64,000 nucleotides of DNA from Porticoccus sp950063125 (lineage in GTDB: Bacteria > Pseudomonadota > Gammaproteobacteria > Pseudomonadales > Porticoccaceae): NCBI RefSeq assembly GCF_963973895.1, contig NZ_CAXBBF010000001.1. One strand, written 5' to 3'. Of the stretch, positions 34,474 to 43,570 are shown piece after piece. The position numbers were made by a program, and so were the translations under genes. Position 1 is the first letter of the stretch, and every line of letters begins with the position of its first letter. The notes under the pieces are model-generated. The model was not told where the DNA came from and did no database searches. It saw only the letters and a program-made list of their open reading frames with translations.

Positions 34474-35466
34474 ATCGAACTAGTCCTGGATATTACGCTA
34501 CTGCTACTTCTGGTAGTCACCGCGCTGGCCATTGCTCGGCTGAGGGATCTGTTTGCCTGCGTGATGCTGGCAGGGATCTATGGCCTGTTGTCCGCCAGTT
34601 TCTTTGTTTCCATGGATGCCGTGGATGTGGCCTTTACCGAGGCAGCTGTAGGCGCAGGGGTTTTCCCCTTGCTGATGTTGACTGCACTGACCGTTACCGG
34701 TCGCTTTGAACAGACGGCCCACCGGCGACCGCGGGCGGCATTCTTTCTGGTGTTGGTAACCGGTGCTCTGATGATATTGGGTACCCTGGACATGCCGGCT
34801 TTTGGTTCGCCGGATGCCCCTGCACACACCCATGTCGCTGCGCGATATATTCAGCTGTCCCCCACTGAAATTGGTATTCCCAATATGGTGACATCGGTGT
34901 TAGCGGACTACCGTGCCTTTGACACCCTAGGGGAAGTGGTGGTGGTATTTACGGCGGTGGTGGGTGTGCTGATTCTGCTGACGTCGGTAGATCAGCGTCA
35001 AAGGCCCTCCCCGGCAAATGCTGTTGAAACAATGCGCGGTCATATGATTTTGCGGGTGGTGAGCAAAATGTTGATCCCTCTCATATTGCTGTTTGCTCTT
35101 TATGTCCAGTTTCATGGCGAATATGGCCCGGGTGGTGGCTTCCAGGCGGGAGTCATTTTTGCGGCGGCGATTATTCTGTACGCGATGTTGTTTGGTCTGG
35201 CCAAGGCTGAAGCTGCGATCAAGCCGTCAATCCTGCGATTGTTGGCGGCATTCGGGGTTTTACTCTACGGTGGTGTGGGAGTTGTCAGTTTTCTGACTGG
35301 TGTGAATTACCTGGACTACAGCCGCCTTGCCGCTGATCCTGTTACTGGCCGACATATTGGTATTCTCGGTATTGAGTTGGGGGTGGGTATCACAGTGGCC
35401 GCTGCGATGATTCTGATTTTTTATGCGTTTGCCGGTTATGCCGCCGGTCGAGCTGAGGCTGAATAA
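34474..35466 (+). CDS. Mrp antiporter MrpA C-terminal (DUF4040/MbhE-like) and MrpB fusion subunit, ATC start
   Basis: A membrane protein of about 330 aa. Its first part is a DUF4040/MbhD-like module (LLLLLVVTALAIARLRDLF, then FTEAAVGAGVFPLLML), the middle has the MbhE-like FDTLGEVVVVFTAVVGVLILL, and the last part is MnhB (RVVSKMLIPLILLF, HGEYGPGGGFQAG). In classical Mrp operons the first two modules form the C-terminus of MrpA; here they are fused to MrpB. No ATG, GTG or TTG lies in frame between the mrpG stop and GTG 34561, and starting there would remove the first membrane segment. CGGGAG is placed seven bases before an in-frame ATC-GAA, exactly where relatives would start with Met-Glu, so ATC 34474 is proposed. 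Confidence 0.8.
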   Translation: MELVLDITLLLLLVVTALAIARLRDLFACVMLAGIYGLLSASFFVSMDAVDVAFTEAAVGAGVFPLLMLTALTVTGRFEQTAHRRPRAAFFLVLVTGALMILGTLDMPAFGSPDAPAHTHVAARYIQLSPTEIGIPNMVTSVLADYRAFDTLGEVVVVFTAVVGVLILLTSVDQRQRPSPANAVETMRGHMILRVVSKMLIPLILLFALYVQFHGEYGPGGGFQAGVIFAAAIILYAMLFGLAKAEAAIKPSILRLLAAFGVLLYGGVGVVSFLTGVNYLDYSRLAADPVTGRHIGILGIELGVGITVAAAMILIFYAFAGYAAGRAEAE

Positions 35467-35816
35467 TGTTGCCGGAGCTTTATAATTATTGGGTGGTAAT
35501 CGTATTGATGATGATTGGTTTTTATATTGTCATCGTGCAGGGCAATCTGATCAAGAAGCTGATTGGCCTGAATATTTTCCAGACCTCTGTTTTTATCTTT
35601 TATATCAGTGTCGGAAAAGTGGCGGGGGGCAGCGCCCCGATTCTTGCCGAGGGTGTGAGTGTCTACTCCAACCCGTTACCCCATGTGCTGATACTCACCG
35701 CCATTGTGGTGGGTATCGCCACTATGGCGGTGGCGTTGGCGCTGGTAGTTCGCATCAAAAATGCCTACGGCACGGTTGAGGAAGAAGAGCTACAGGAAAG
35801 AGATCTGCGGTGCTGA
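35466..35816 (+). CDS. mrpC: Mrp-type cation/H+ antiporter subunit C
   Basis: A 116-aa NuoK-like three-span subunit. FQTSVFIFYISVGKVAGG and the NPLPHVLILTAIVVGIATMAVALALVVRIK block near residues 67-97 are typical of MnhC/MrpC. The ATG overlaps the previous stop by one base and the next gene begins seven bases before its stop, so translation is coupled. Confidence 0.93.
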   Translation: MLPELYNYWVVIVLMMIGFYIVIVQGNLIKKLIGLNIFQTSVFIFYISVGKVAGGSAPILAEGVSVYSNPLPHVLILTAIVVGIATMAVALALVVRIKNAYGTVEEEELQERDLRC

Positions 35817-37282
35817 GCCATCTCCCCATTTTACAAGTGATTGTGCCCCTGCTGGCAGCGCCGGCCTGTTTATTACTGGACAGGGCTCGCGCCGCCTGGC
35901 TGTTTGCCTGTATGGCCAGTCTTATCTCAGTGGTTATCAGTGGGTTGCTGGTGTTCCAGGTTCATCAATTTGGTGTGCTGAGCTATAGCCTGGGCGGATG
36001 GGATGCCCCCTGGGGTATTGAGTATCGTATTGATGTGCTGTCGGCCTATGTGCTACTGATCGTCAGTGGTATTGGCGCACTGATGATGCTGGCTGCCGAT
36101 ACAGCTATCAGACTAGAAATTCCGTCAGAAAGGCAGCCGCTGTTTTATGTACTCTATTTGCTCTGCCTGGCGGGCCTGCTGGGTATTGTCGCCACAGGTG
36201 ATATTTTCAATGTGTTTGTGTTTCTGGAAATCTCTTCTCTGGCAACCTATGCCCTTATTGCCCAGGGTCGCGACCGTCGGGCGTTGTGGGCTGCCTACCA
36301 GTATCTGATAGTCGGGACGATTGGTGCCACGTTCATCCTGATTGGCATCGGGTTTCTCTACAGTCTCACCGGCACCCTGAATATGCAGGATCTGGCGAAT
36401 CGGTTGCCAGCGCTGGAAAGCTCTGCCACAGCCTTTACGGCATTTGCCTTTCTGATGGTGGGTGTCTGTCTGAAACTGGCGCTGTTCCCGCTGCATTTGT
36501 GGCTGCCTAATGCCTATGCCTACGCGCCGTCAATCGTGACCGCGTTTTTGGCGGCTACGGCAACGAAAGTGGCGGTTTATCTGCTGATCCGTTTTCATTT
36601 TTCCGTGTTTGGGGTCGGGTTTGCCGCATCCGTGTTGCCGCTGCACAGCATCTTTCTGGTGCTCGGCCTGGTGGGGGTGTTCGTGGCATCCCTGGTGGCC
36701 ATCCAGCAGCCCAATGTGAAACGCCTGTTCGCCTATTCCAGTGTGGCGCAGATTGGTTACATGATCATTGGTATTGGCGTTGGTACCGTCACCGGATTGC
36801 AGGCAACGCTCCTGCACCTGTTCAACCATGCATTGATGAAGGGTGCGCTTTTTCTGGCGTTGGCTGCAGTTGTGTTTCGTTTCGGCAGTGCCGATATACG
36901 GCATTTCGCCGGGCTGGGCCAGCGCATGCCCTGGACTATGGCAATTATCGTGATCGGCGGTCTGAGTCTGATTGGTGTGCCCGGTACTGTTGGCTTTATC
37001 AGTAAGTGGTATCTGGTTCTGGCGGCGTTCGAGCGCGACTGGTGGCCGCTGATTATTGCCGTGTTGCTGGGTTCCCTGCTCGCTGTTATTTATATCTGGC
37101 GACTGATTGAAGTGGCCTATTTTAGGGAAGGAGAGGGTGAGGTTTGCGGAGAAGCCCCGCTGTCGCTGTTGATTCCAACCGCCATATTGGCACTGGCCAA
37201 TATCTACTTTGGTATTGATACGCGCCTGCCGATCTATCTGTCGGATAGTGCAGCTCAAATGCTGTTCGGGGGTGGTTTGTGA
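35810..37282 (+). CDS. mrpD: Mrp-type cation/H+ antiporter subunit D (first of three)
   Basis: A 490-aa NuoM/NuoN-like ion-pumping subunit with about 14 membrane segments. Conserved features include FVFLEISSLATYALIA (TM5 region with the key Glu), KLALFPLHLWLPNAYAYAPS near residues 222-241 with the TM7 Lys, and RLFAYSSVAQIGYMIIGIG near 304-322. It starts at GTG 35810, overlapping mrpC. Among the three D-like subunits of this operon it is the closest to a standard MrpD. Confidence 0.92.
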   Translation: MLSHLPILQVIVPLLAAPACLLLDRARAAWLFACMASLISVVISGLLVFQVHQFGVLSYSLGGWDAPWGIEYRIDVLSAYVLLIVSGIGALMMLAADTAIRLEIPSERQPLFYVLYLLCLAGLLGIVATGDIFNVFVFLEISSLATYALIAQGRDRRALWAAYQYLIVGTIGATFILIGIGFLYSLTGTLNMQDLANRLPALESSATAFTAFAFLMVGVCLKLALFPLHLWLPNAYAYAPSIVTAFLAATATKVAVYLLIRFHFSVFGVGFAASVLPLHSIFLVLGLVGVFVASLVAIQQPNVKRLFAYSSVAQIGYMIIGIGVGTVTGLQATLLHLFNHALMKGALFLALAAVVFRFGSADIRHFAGLGQRMPWTMAIIVIGGLSLIGVPGTVGFISKWYLVLAAFERDWWPLIIAVLLGSLLAVIYIWRLIEVAYFREGEGEVCGEAPLSLLIPTAILALANIYFGIDTRLPIYLSDSAAQMLFGGGL

Positions 37283-38757
37283 CAGCACTTCTGGCCCTGC
37301 AGCTTACCCTGGTCATCCCGCTTTGCGGCGCTTTGCTGATCGCCTTGTGTGGCCGTTGGCCAAACCTCCGGGAAGCGGTGACTTTATCCACAGCGGGCGT
37401 TCTCTTCTACCTGGTTATGCAGGTGCACGGGGCCCTTGAGCGGGGTGGTGAGGAGGCCGCCGCACTTTATGTGGAGCTGTGGGAGATTTTGCCCGGTTTG
37501 CACATTGCCCTTCACTCGGAACCCCTGTCGATTCTCTTTGCGCAAATAGCCAGTGGGCTATGGTTCGTTACCTCGGTTTATTCCATAGGTTATATGCGAG
37601 CTAACAAAGAAAAGCGCCAAACCCAGTTTTATGTGTGTTTCTCCATCGCAATTTTCGGGGCGATGGGGGTGGCGTTTGCGGCCAACCTGCTGACCCTGTT
37701 TCTGTTCTATGAAGTATTAACCCTGTCCACTTATCCGCTGGTTGCTCACAAGGGTGACGACAAGGCCCGCGCCGGAGCAAGAACGTATCTGGGTATTCTG
37801 TTGGCGACTTCCATCGGGCTGTTCTTGCCGGCCATAATATGGACCTATTTTGTTGCTGGCACTCTGGACTTCCGTCCCGGCGGTATCCTTGAGGGCAACA
37901 TCGGTGGTGTCGGTGCCACCATTCTGCTGTTGATGTTCATGTTTGGTGTTGGTAAAGCCGCGCTGATCCCGGTGCATCGCTGGTTGCCCGCTGCGATGGT
38001 GGCACCGACACCAGTGTCAGCTTTGCTCCACGCTGTGGCTGTGGTAAAAGCCGGCGTGTTCACCATTGCCAAAGTGGTGATCTATATTTTCGGGTTAGAC
38101 TTCCTGGTGGAAGTGCCACACGAAGTGATTGCCGTTTATATCGCCGGGTTTACCATTGTTGTGGCATCCATCCTGGCCCTCCGGCAAACCAATATAAAAC
38201 GCATGCTGGCCTATTCGACGGTCTCGCAGTTGTCTTACATTGTGCTGGCGGTTCTAGTGCTCACGCCCCTTGCAGAGATTGGTGCCATCGTGCATATCTT
38301 TGCCCACGCGGTAGCCAAGATCACACTGTTCTTTGCGGCGGGTGCGATCTATATAGCCAGTAAAAAAACCGAGATAAACCAACTGGATGGCATCGGGTTT
38401 CGGATGCCAATTACCATGGGTGCGTTTGCGATAGCGGCACTCAGCATGATCGGTGTCCCTCCTACCGGCGGCTTTGTTTCAAAGTGGTACATGATTGCCG
38501 GTGCGTTTCAGATTGACAGTTATTTTGTGCTAATTGTTCTAACGCTTGCTACAGGTCTCAATGCGGCCTATTTTCTGCCGATTATTTTCCGGGCTTACTT
38601 TCGCAAGGAGTCAGTTGCGCCACCTAAACCCCATGGCGAGGCGCCCCTACCCATGGTGGGGGCAATCTGCGTCACGGCGTTGCTGACGCTGTTGGTATTT
38701 TTCCTGAATGGTCCATTGGTTGCCTTTGAAATGGCAGTACTGGGGGTGCCCCAATGA
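37279..38757 (+). CDS. Mrp-type antiporter subunit, NuoL/MrpA-N or MrpD-like (second of three)
   Basis: A 492-aa proton/cation-pumping membrane subunit of the complex I antiporter-like family. It has FLFYEVLTLSTYPLVAHKGD near residues 137-156, IPVHRWLPAAMVAPTPVSALLHAVAVVKAG near 231-260 and RMLAYSTVSQLSYIVLAVL near 310-328. The PTPVSALLHAVAVVKAGVF stretch resembles NuoL and the N-terminal part of MrpA more than MrpD. Starts at GTG 37279, overlapping the previous stop (GTGA). It may supply the role of the missing long MrpA. Confidence 0.88.
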   Translation: MTALLALQLTLVIPLCGALLIALCGRWPNLREAVTLSTAGVLFYLVMQVHGALERGGEEAAALYVELWEILPGLHIALHSEPLSILFAQIASGLWFVTSVYSIGYMRANKEKRQTQFYVCFSIAIFGAMGVAFAANLLTLFLFYEVLTLSTYPLVAHKGDDKARAGARTYLGILLATSIGLFLPAIIWTYFVAGTLDFRPGGILEGNIGGVGATILLLMFMFGVGKAALIPVHRWLPAAMVAPTPVSALLHAVAVVKAGVFTIAKVVIYIFGLDFLVEVPHEVIAVYIAGFTIVVASILALRQTNIKRMLAYSTVSQLSYIVLAVLVLTPLAEIGAIVHIFAHAVAKITLFFAAGAIYIASKKTEINQLDGIGFRMPITMGAFAIAALSMIGVPPTGGFVSKWYMIAGAFQIDSYFVLIVLTLATGLNAAYFLPIIFRAYFRKESVAPPKPHGEAPLPMVGAICVTALLTLLVFFLNGPLVAFEMAVLGVPQ

Positions 38758-39029
38758 ATAACCGTGACAGCGCACAAAATAGCGCGAAAAAAAGCTGGCT
38801 CTACCGGCCGGAAAACCATAAAAAACTCTGGTGGGGTTTTGGTCTGATACTGGCTGCGACGGTTGTCGTTCAGCTGTTTGTTTCGGTACACGGCCACTTC
38901 GGTTTTGACGGATGGTTTGGTTTCAGCGCCGCTTTTGGTTTTCTTTCATGTGCCCTGATGGTGGTATTCGCGAAACTGCTCGGATACCTTTTGAAACGGC
39001 CCGATAATTATTACGACGACGATGTTTGA
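38754..39029 (+). CDS. Uncharacterised small membrane protein inside the Mrp operon
   Basis: A 91-aa protein with a charged N-terminus (about 25 residues), two membrane segments (about 28-45 and 53-75) and an acidic tail, YYDDDV. It is not one of the standard subunits MrpA-G. The ATG overlaps the stop of the second D-like gene (ATGA) and its last eight bases overlap the start of the third, so its synthesis is tied to both. It is a good candidate for an accessory or structural subunit of this antiporter type. Function is inferred from position only. Confidence 0.8.
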   Translation: MNNRDSAQNSAKKSWLYRPENHKKLWWGFGLILAATVVVQLFVSVHGHFGFDGWFGFSAAFGFLSCALMVVFAKLLGYLLKRPDNYYDDDV

Positions 39030-40707
39030 ATTAATTTTTCCGCCCGCATTGATTCTCATTCTCGGCGCTTTCCTGATCGGGCCGATAAGGGCTCCGTTGC
39101 GGCCGTTGATTGTGCTGGGCGCACCGCTGCTGACACTCTATGCCATCTGGCAGATGGACGACGGTATTCAGCTGACCGCGCAGTTTCTCCAGTACGAGAT
39201 TCAGTTGGTTGAGTCGAGCCCCCTACGTCGCCTGTTTGCGACTATTTTTGCCATCATGGCGTTTGTCGGCGGGCTGTTTGCCTTCCGCCAGGCGAAGTGG
39301 TGGGAACTCGCCGCCGCCCAGGCTTACGCGGCAGGTGCTATCGGTGTTTCCTTTGCCGGGGATCTGATTACCATGTTCCTGTTTTGGGAGCTGATGGCCA
39401 TTTTCTCGACCGTTGTGGTGTGGTGTGGTGGCACCGAGGGCGCGCGAAAGGCGGGGATACGCTACGCCATCATGCACCTGGTGGGCGGTGTACTGTTGAA
39501 AATCGGTATTGAGGGGGTGATGGTTCACACCGGTTCCATTGAGATTCAGCCGATCCCGCTGACCAATATTGATGGCTGGCTGATTCTGATAGGTGTGTTG
39601 ATTAACGCCGCGGCACCGCCATTATCCGCCTGGCTGGCGGATGCATACCCGGAATCCAGCCCCAGTGGCTCGGTATTTTTATCGGCCTTCACCACCAAAA
39701 CCGCTGTGCTGGCACTGATACTGTTGTTCCCGGGTCAGCAAATCCTGATCTGGATTGGTCTCTACATGATTTTCTACGGGATCATCTATGCCCTGCTGGA
39801 AAACGATATGCGCCGTATCCTGGCCTATTCCATCGTCAACCAGGTGGGTTTCATGGTCTGCGGTATCGGCATCGGTACCGAAATGGCCATCAATGGTGCG
39901 TCGGCCCATGCCTTTGCCCATATTATCTACAAGGCGCTGTTGCTGATGTCCGCGGGGTCAGTGCTGTATATGACCGGGCGTCGCAAGTGCAGTGAATTGG
40001 GCGGGCTTTACCATTCGATGCCGCTCACTGCACTGTGTGGCATTATCGGTGCCCTGGCGATATCGGCATTTCCGTTTACCTCGGGCTTTATCTCCAAGTC
40101 GATGATTTCCCAGTCTGCCGCCGACCAGCATTTGATGATGGTCTGGTTATTGTTGCTGGCCGCCTCCGCAGGTGTCTTTCTGCACGCTGGTATCAAGTTT
40201 CCCTGGTTTGTATTTTTCCAGAAGGACTCGGGGCTTCGGCCCAAGGATCCGCCCTGGAATATGCGCGCAGCCATGGTTCTGTTGGCCGCCGCCTGTATTT
40301 TGTTGGGTGTTTTCCCGGAGTGGCTCTATCGTCTGCTTCCCTATCCCGTGGATTATGTGCCTTATACCGCATCGCATCTGGTGACCCAGCTGCAATTGCT
40401 GCTTTTCTCCGGGCTGGCTTTCTTTGCTTTGTTGCCGTTGATGAGGCGCACTCTGACCATCAGTCTTGACTTTGACTGGGTGTATCGTCGGCTTATCCTG
40501 TCTCTGATGAATCGGTTAATCCGTCTGTTCAGTTGTCTCAATACGGCTTTGCGAAATGCTTCTAGCCGGGTATTTTCCATCATCTGGACCTATATAGGCC
40601 GGCACCATGGCCCCGAAGGGATGCTGGCGCGCACCTGGCCAACGGGCAGTGTCGTGACCTGGGTTGTGGTACTGCTTACCGTCTTCCTGCTGTTCAGTAT
40701 CTATTGA
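39022..40707 (+). CDS. Mrp-type antiporter subunit, MrpD/NuoL-like (third of three)
   Basis: A 561-aa membrane subunit, longer than the other two. It carries FLFWELMAIFSTVVVWCGG near residues 117-135 (with the TM5 Glu), APPLSAWLADAYPESSPSGSVFLSAFTTKTAVL near 194-226 (with the TM7 Lys), and RRILAYSIVNQVGFMVCGIG near 268-287. The C-terminal 110 residues are an extra helical and membrane segment, including WTYIGRHHGPEGMLARTW. It is the last gene of the operon. ATG 39022 overlaps the small-protein gene. Together with 37279-38757 it probably replaces MrpA. Confidence 0.88.
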   Translation: MFELIFPPALILILGAFLIGPIRAPLRPLIVLGAPLLTLYAIWQMDDGIQLTAQFLQYEIQLVESSPLRRLFATIFAIMAFVGGLFAFRQAKWWELAAAQAYAAGAIGVSFAGDLITMFLFWELMAIFSTVVVWCGGTEGARKAGIRYAIMHLVGGVLLKIGIEGVMVHTGSIEIQPIPLTNIDGWLILIGVLINAAAPPLSAWLADAYPESSPSGSVFLSAFTTKTAVLALILLFPGQQILIWIGLYMIFYGIIYALLENDMRRILAYSIVNQVGFMVCGIGIGTEMAINGASAHAFAHIIYKALLLMSAGSVLYMTGRRKCSELGGLYHSMPLTALCGIIGALAISAFPFTSGFISKSMISQSAADQHLMMVWLLLLAASAGVFLHAGIKFPWFVFFQKDSGLRPKDPPWNMRAAMVLLAAACILLGVFPEWLYRLLPYPVDYVPYTASHLVTQLQLLLFSGLAFFALLPLMRRTLTISLDFDWVYRRLILSLMNRLIRLFSCLNTALRNASSRVFSIIWTYIGRHHGPEGMLARTWPTGSVVTWVVVLLTVFLLFSIY

Positions 40708-40795
40708 GTCCAACGGATACAGCCTTTCCCTGTTTCACGCGGGTTTTATACCCTGGAAACCAACTTATCCATCGGCAAATATGCTATAAGGCGCC

Positions 40796-41653
40796 ATGAA
40801 AATTCCGAAACGTTTACAGCCTCTGGTTGACGATGGTTTGGTGGATGAAGTCATCCGCCAGATGATGAGTGGCAAAGAGGCAACTGTCTACATGGTGCGC
40901 AGTGGCGGAGAGCTCCGCTGCGCGAAAGTCTATAAGGAAGCGGATAAACGCAGCTTCAAAAAAGCCGTGCAATATCAGGAAGGCCGAAAAGTGCGCAGTG
41001 GACGCCGTGCCAGAGCCATGGAAAAAGGTACCCGTTACGGTCGCGAGCAGCAGGAGGAAACCTGGCAGAATGCCGAGGTGTCAGCTTTGTATCGCCTGGC
41101 TGCCGCCGGGGTGCGGGTACCGGAACCTTTCGGCTGCGTCGATGGTGTATTGCTGATGGAGTTGGTCACTGACAGCGACGGCGATGTGGCGCCACGACTC
41201 AGTGAAATTACCATGTCCAGTCAGCAGGCTATCACCGACCATGGTTTACTGATGCGTGAGGTGGTGCGGATGCTTTGTGCCGGTCTGGTACACGGTGACC
41301 TGTCTGAATTTAACGTGCTGCAGGATGCGTCTGGCCCGGTAATCATTGATTTGCCTCAGGCCGTCGATGCTTCTGCCAATAATCACGCAGAGTTTATGCT
41401 GGAGCGCGATGTTCAGAAAATTACCGAGTATTACGCCCAGTTCGCTCCCGAATTGCTGGACACCCGGTTTGGCAAGGAAATCTGGGCGTTATATGAGGCC
41501 GGTAACTTGCATCCCGATGTGCCACTGTCCGGTTATTTTGCAGAGGATCTGCAAAAGGCCGATGTGGCACAGGTTCTGGATGTGATCAGTTATGCTCTCA
41601 GTGAAGAGGAGGAGCGGCAACAGCGCCGTCGCGATGCAGAGGAAAGCGATTAG
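40796..41653 (+). CDS. RIO-type serine/threonine protein kinase
   Basis: A 285-aa RIO1-like kinase, as found in Pseudomonas (PA4780) and relatives. The fold is readable: a glycine-loop equivalent SGKEATVYMV (residues 26-35), the ATP-binding Lys in CAKVYKEAD (42-50), the catalytic loop VHGDLSEFNVL (164-174) and the metal-binding IIDLPQAVD (182-190). The C-terminus is acidic and arginine-rich. It is monocistronic; ATG 40796 follows TAAGGCGCC. Substrates in bacteria are largely unknown. Confidence 0.92.
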   Translation: MKIPKRLQPLVDDGLVDEVIRQMMSGKEATVYMVRSGGELRCAKVYKEADKRSFKKAVQYQEGRKVRSGRRARAMEKGTRYGREQQEETWQNAEVSALYRLAAAGVRVPEPFGCVDGVLLMELVTDSDGDVAPRLSEITMSSQQAITDHGLLMREVVRMLCAGLVHGDLSEFNVLQDASGPVIIDLPQAVDASANNHAEFMLERDVQKITEYYAQFAPELLDTRFGKEIWALYEAGNLHPDVPLSGYFAEDLQKADVAQVLDVISYALSEEEERQQRRRDAEESD

Positions 41654-41837
41654 CCCTCACCTAGGGTTGGTGCGTGAATAATGCCTGTTCAGCCCGGTTG
41701 AGATAGAGAAAATTATTAAACCTCATTGTTTTTTATAAATATTTTTGGCTACCCCTCGACGCATTGCCGACAACTGCGTATAGTCCGCAGCCTTCGTTAC
41801 ACCATCTTTTTCGTTTTATCACGCTCAGGATATTCCC

Positions 41838-43460
41838 TTGATCTCGACCGCAAACATCACCATGCAGTTTGGTGCCAAGCCGCTGTTTGAAAACATCTCC
41901 GTTAAATTTGGTGAAGGTAACCGCTATGGCCTGATCGGTGCCAATGGCTGTGGTAAATCCACCTTCATGAAAATTCTGGACGGCAGTCTTACGCCCACCG
42001 CCGGCAACGTGTCCATCACACCGAATGAGCGGGTTGGTACGCTGCACCAGGATCAGTTCGCCTTCGAAAAATACCGGGTAATTGACACGGTCATCATGGG
42101 CCACGCGGAACTTTGGGAAGTGAAGCAGGAGCGCGACCGGATTTACAGCCTGACGGAAATGACCGATGCCGATGGCATGAAGGTGGCGGAACTGGAAGCC
42201 CGGTTTGCCGAAATGGATGGTTATACCGCCGAGAGCAGAGCTGGCGATTTTCTGCTGGGCGCGGGTATCGCCGAAGCCCTGCACGAAGGTCCGATGAGTG
42301 ATGTGGCCCCCGGTCTGAAGTTGAGGGTCCTGCTGGCCCAGGCACTGTTTTCCGACCCGGATATCCTGCTGCTGGATGAGCCCACCAACAACCTCGACAT
42401 CAACACCATTCGCTGGTTGGAAGGGGTTCTCAACGAGCGCAAGAGCACCATGGTGATCATTTCCCACGACCGCCATTTTCTGAACGCCGTTTGTACTCAT
42501 ATGGCCGATATTGATTACGGCGAGCTGCGCCTCTATCCCGGTAACTACGACGACTTCATGACGGCGTCGACCATGGCCAGAGAGCGCCTGCATTCTGAAA
42601 ATGCCAAAAAAACTGCCCAGATTGCCGATTTGCAGCAATTCGTCAGCCGCTTCTCGGCCAACGCCTCGAAGGCCAAGCAGGCGACGTCCAGGGCCAAGCA
42701 GATCGAAAAGATCAAACTCGATGAAGTGAAGGCCTCCAGCCGGATGAGCCCCTATATTCGCTTCAAGCAGGAGAAAAAACTCCATCGCCAGTCACTGATT
42801 CTGGAAAATCTCGGCCACGGGTTTGATGGCGGGCCGCTGTTCAGCAAGGGCAACCTGATCCTGGAGGCGGGCTCCAGACTGGCCATTATTGGCGAAAACG
42901 GTGCCGGCAAAACCACGTTGTTGCGTTGCCTGATGAACGAGCTGACTCCTGATCATGGCAAAATCAAGTGGTCCGAAAACGCAGCGCTCGGTTATTGTCC
43001 CCAGGACAGCACAGCGGACTTTGATTGTGATCTGACACTGTTCGACTGGATGAGCCAGTGGCGAAAACCCCGCCACGATGATCAGATTGTTCGCGCCACG
43101 CTGGGCCGCCTGCTGTTCAGCGCCGATGATTTCAACAAGAAAGCGCGAGTCTGCTCTGGTGGAGAAAAAAACCGCCTGTTGTTCGGCAAGTTGATGATGA
43201 CCGATGCCAATGTGCTGCTTCTTGATGAGCCGACCAACCACCTCGATATCGAGGCGATTGAAGCGCTCAATATGGCGCTGGAGCACTACGACGGCACGCT
43301 GATTTTTGTCAGTCACGACCGCGAATTTGTCTCCTCCCTGGCGACCCGGGTGATTGAAATCAAGGATCGCACGTTGGTTGATTTCCAGGGTACCTATGAG
43401 GAATACCTGGCCAGTCAGCAAGCTATGGAGAATATGGATAAAGCAGTGGGTGCCCGCTGA
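41838..43460 (+). CDS. ybiT: ABC-F family ATPase YbiT
   Basis: A 540-aa soluble protein with two ABC ATPase domains joined by the ABC-F linker (about 245-320), acting on the ribosome rather than in transport. The first domain has GANGCGKST (33-41) and LLLDEPTNN (175-183), the second GENGAGKTT (350-358), a signature SGGEKNRLLFGKLMM (about 440-454) and LLLDEPTNHLD. Over its whole length it reads close to E. coli YbiT (for example DTVIMGHAELWEVKQERDRI). The start is TTG 41838, with AGGA seven bases upstream. Confidence 0.95.
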   Translation: MISTANITMQFGAKPLFENISVKFGEGNRYGLIGANGCGKSTFMKILDGSLTPTAGNVSITPNERVGTLHQDQFAFEKYRVIDTVIMGHAELWEVKQERDRIYSLTEMTDADGMKVAELEARFAEMDGYTAESRAGDFLLGAGIAEALHEGPMSDVAPGLKLRVLLAQALFSDPDILLLDEPTNNLDINTIRWLEGVLNERKSTMVIISHDRHFLNAVCTHMADIDYGELRLYPGNYDDFMTASTMARERLHSENAKKTAQIADLQQFVSRFSANASKAKQATSRAKQIEKIKLDEVKASSRMSPYIRFKQEKKLHRQSLILENLGHGFDGGPLFSKGNLILEAGSRLAIIGENGAGKTTLLRCLMNELTPDHGKIKWSENAALGYCPQDSTADFDCDLTLFDWMSQWRKPRHDDQIVRATLGRLLFSADDFNKKARVCSGGEKNRLLFGKLMMTDANVLLLDEPTNHLDIEAIEALNMALEHYDGTLIFVSHDREFVSSLATRVIEIKDRTLVDFQGTYEEYLASQQAMENMDKAVGAR

Positions 43461-43570
43461 TTCATGGCATAAAGCCGCCGCTCAGGGGCTTGGCTGGCTG
43501 TGAGCCATAATTTTCAAACTATGGCTTTCAGGTCGGTGCTTCTGCCTCTGGTACTTCCGGGTGGATGCCT

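Noticed and set aside
41733..42785. Open frame of 350 codons on the minus strand
   Set aside because: Antisense to ybiT, no ribosome site, no domain; a product of codon bias.
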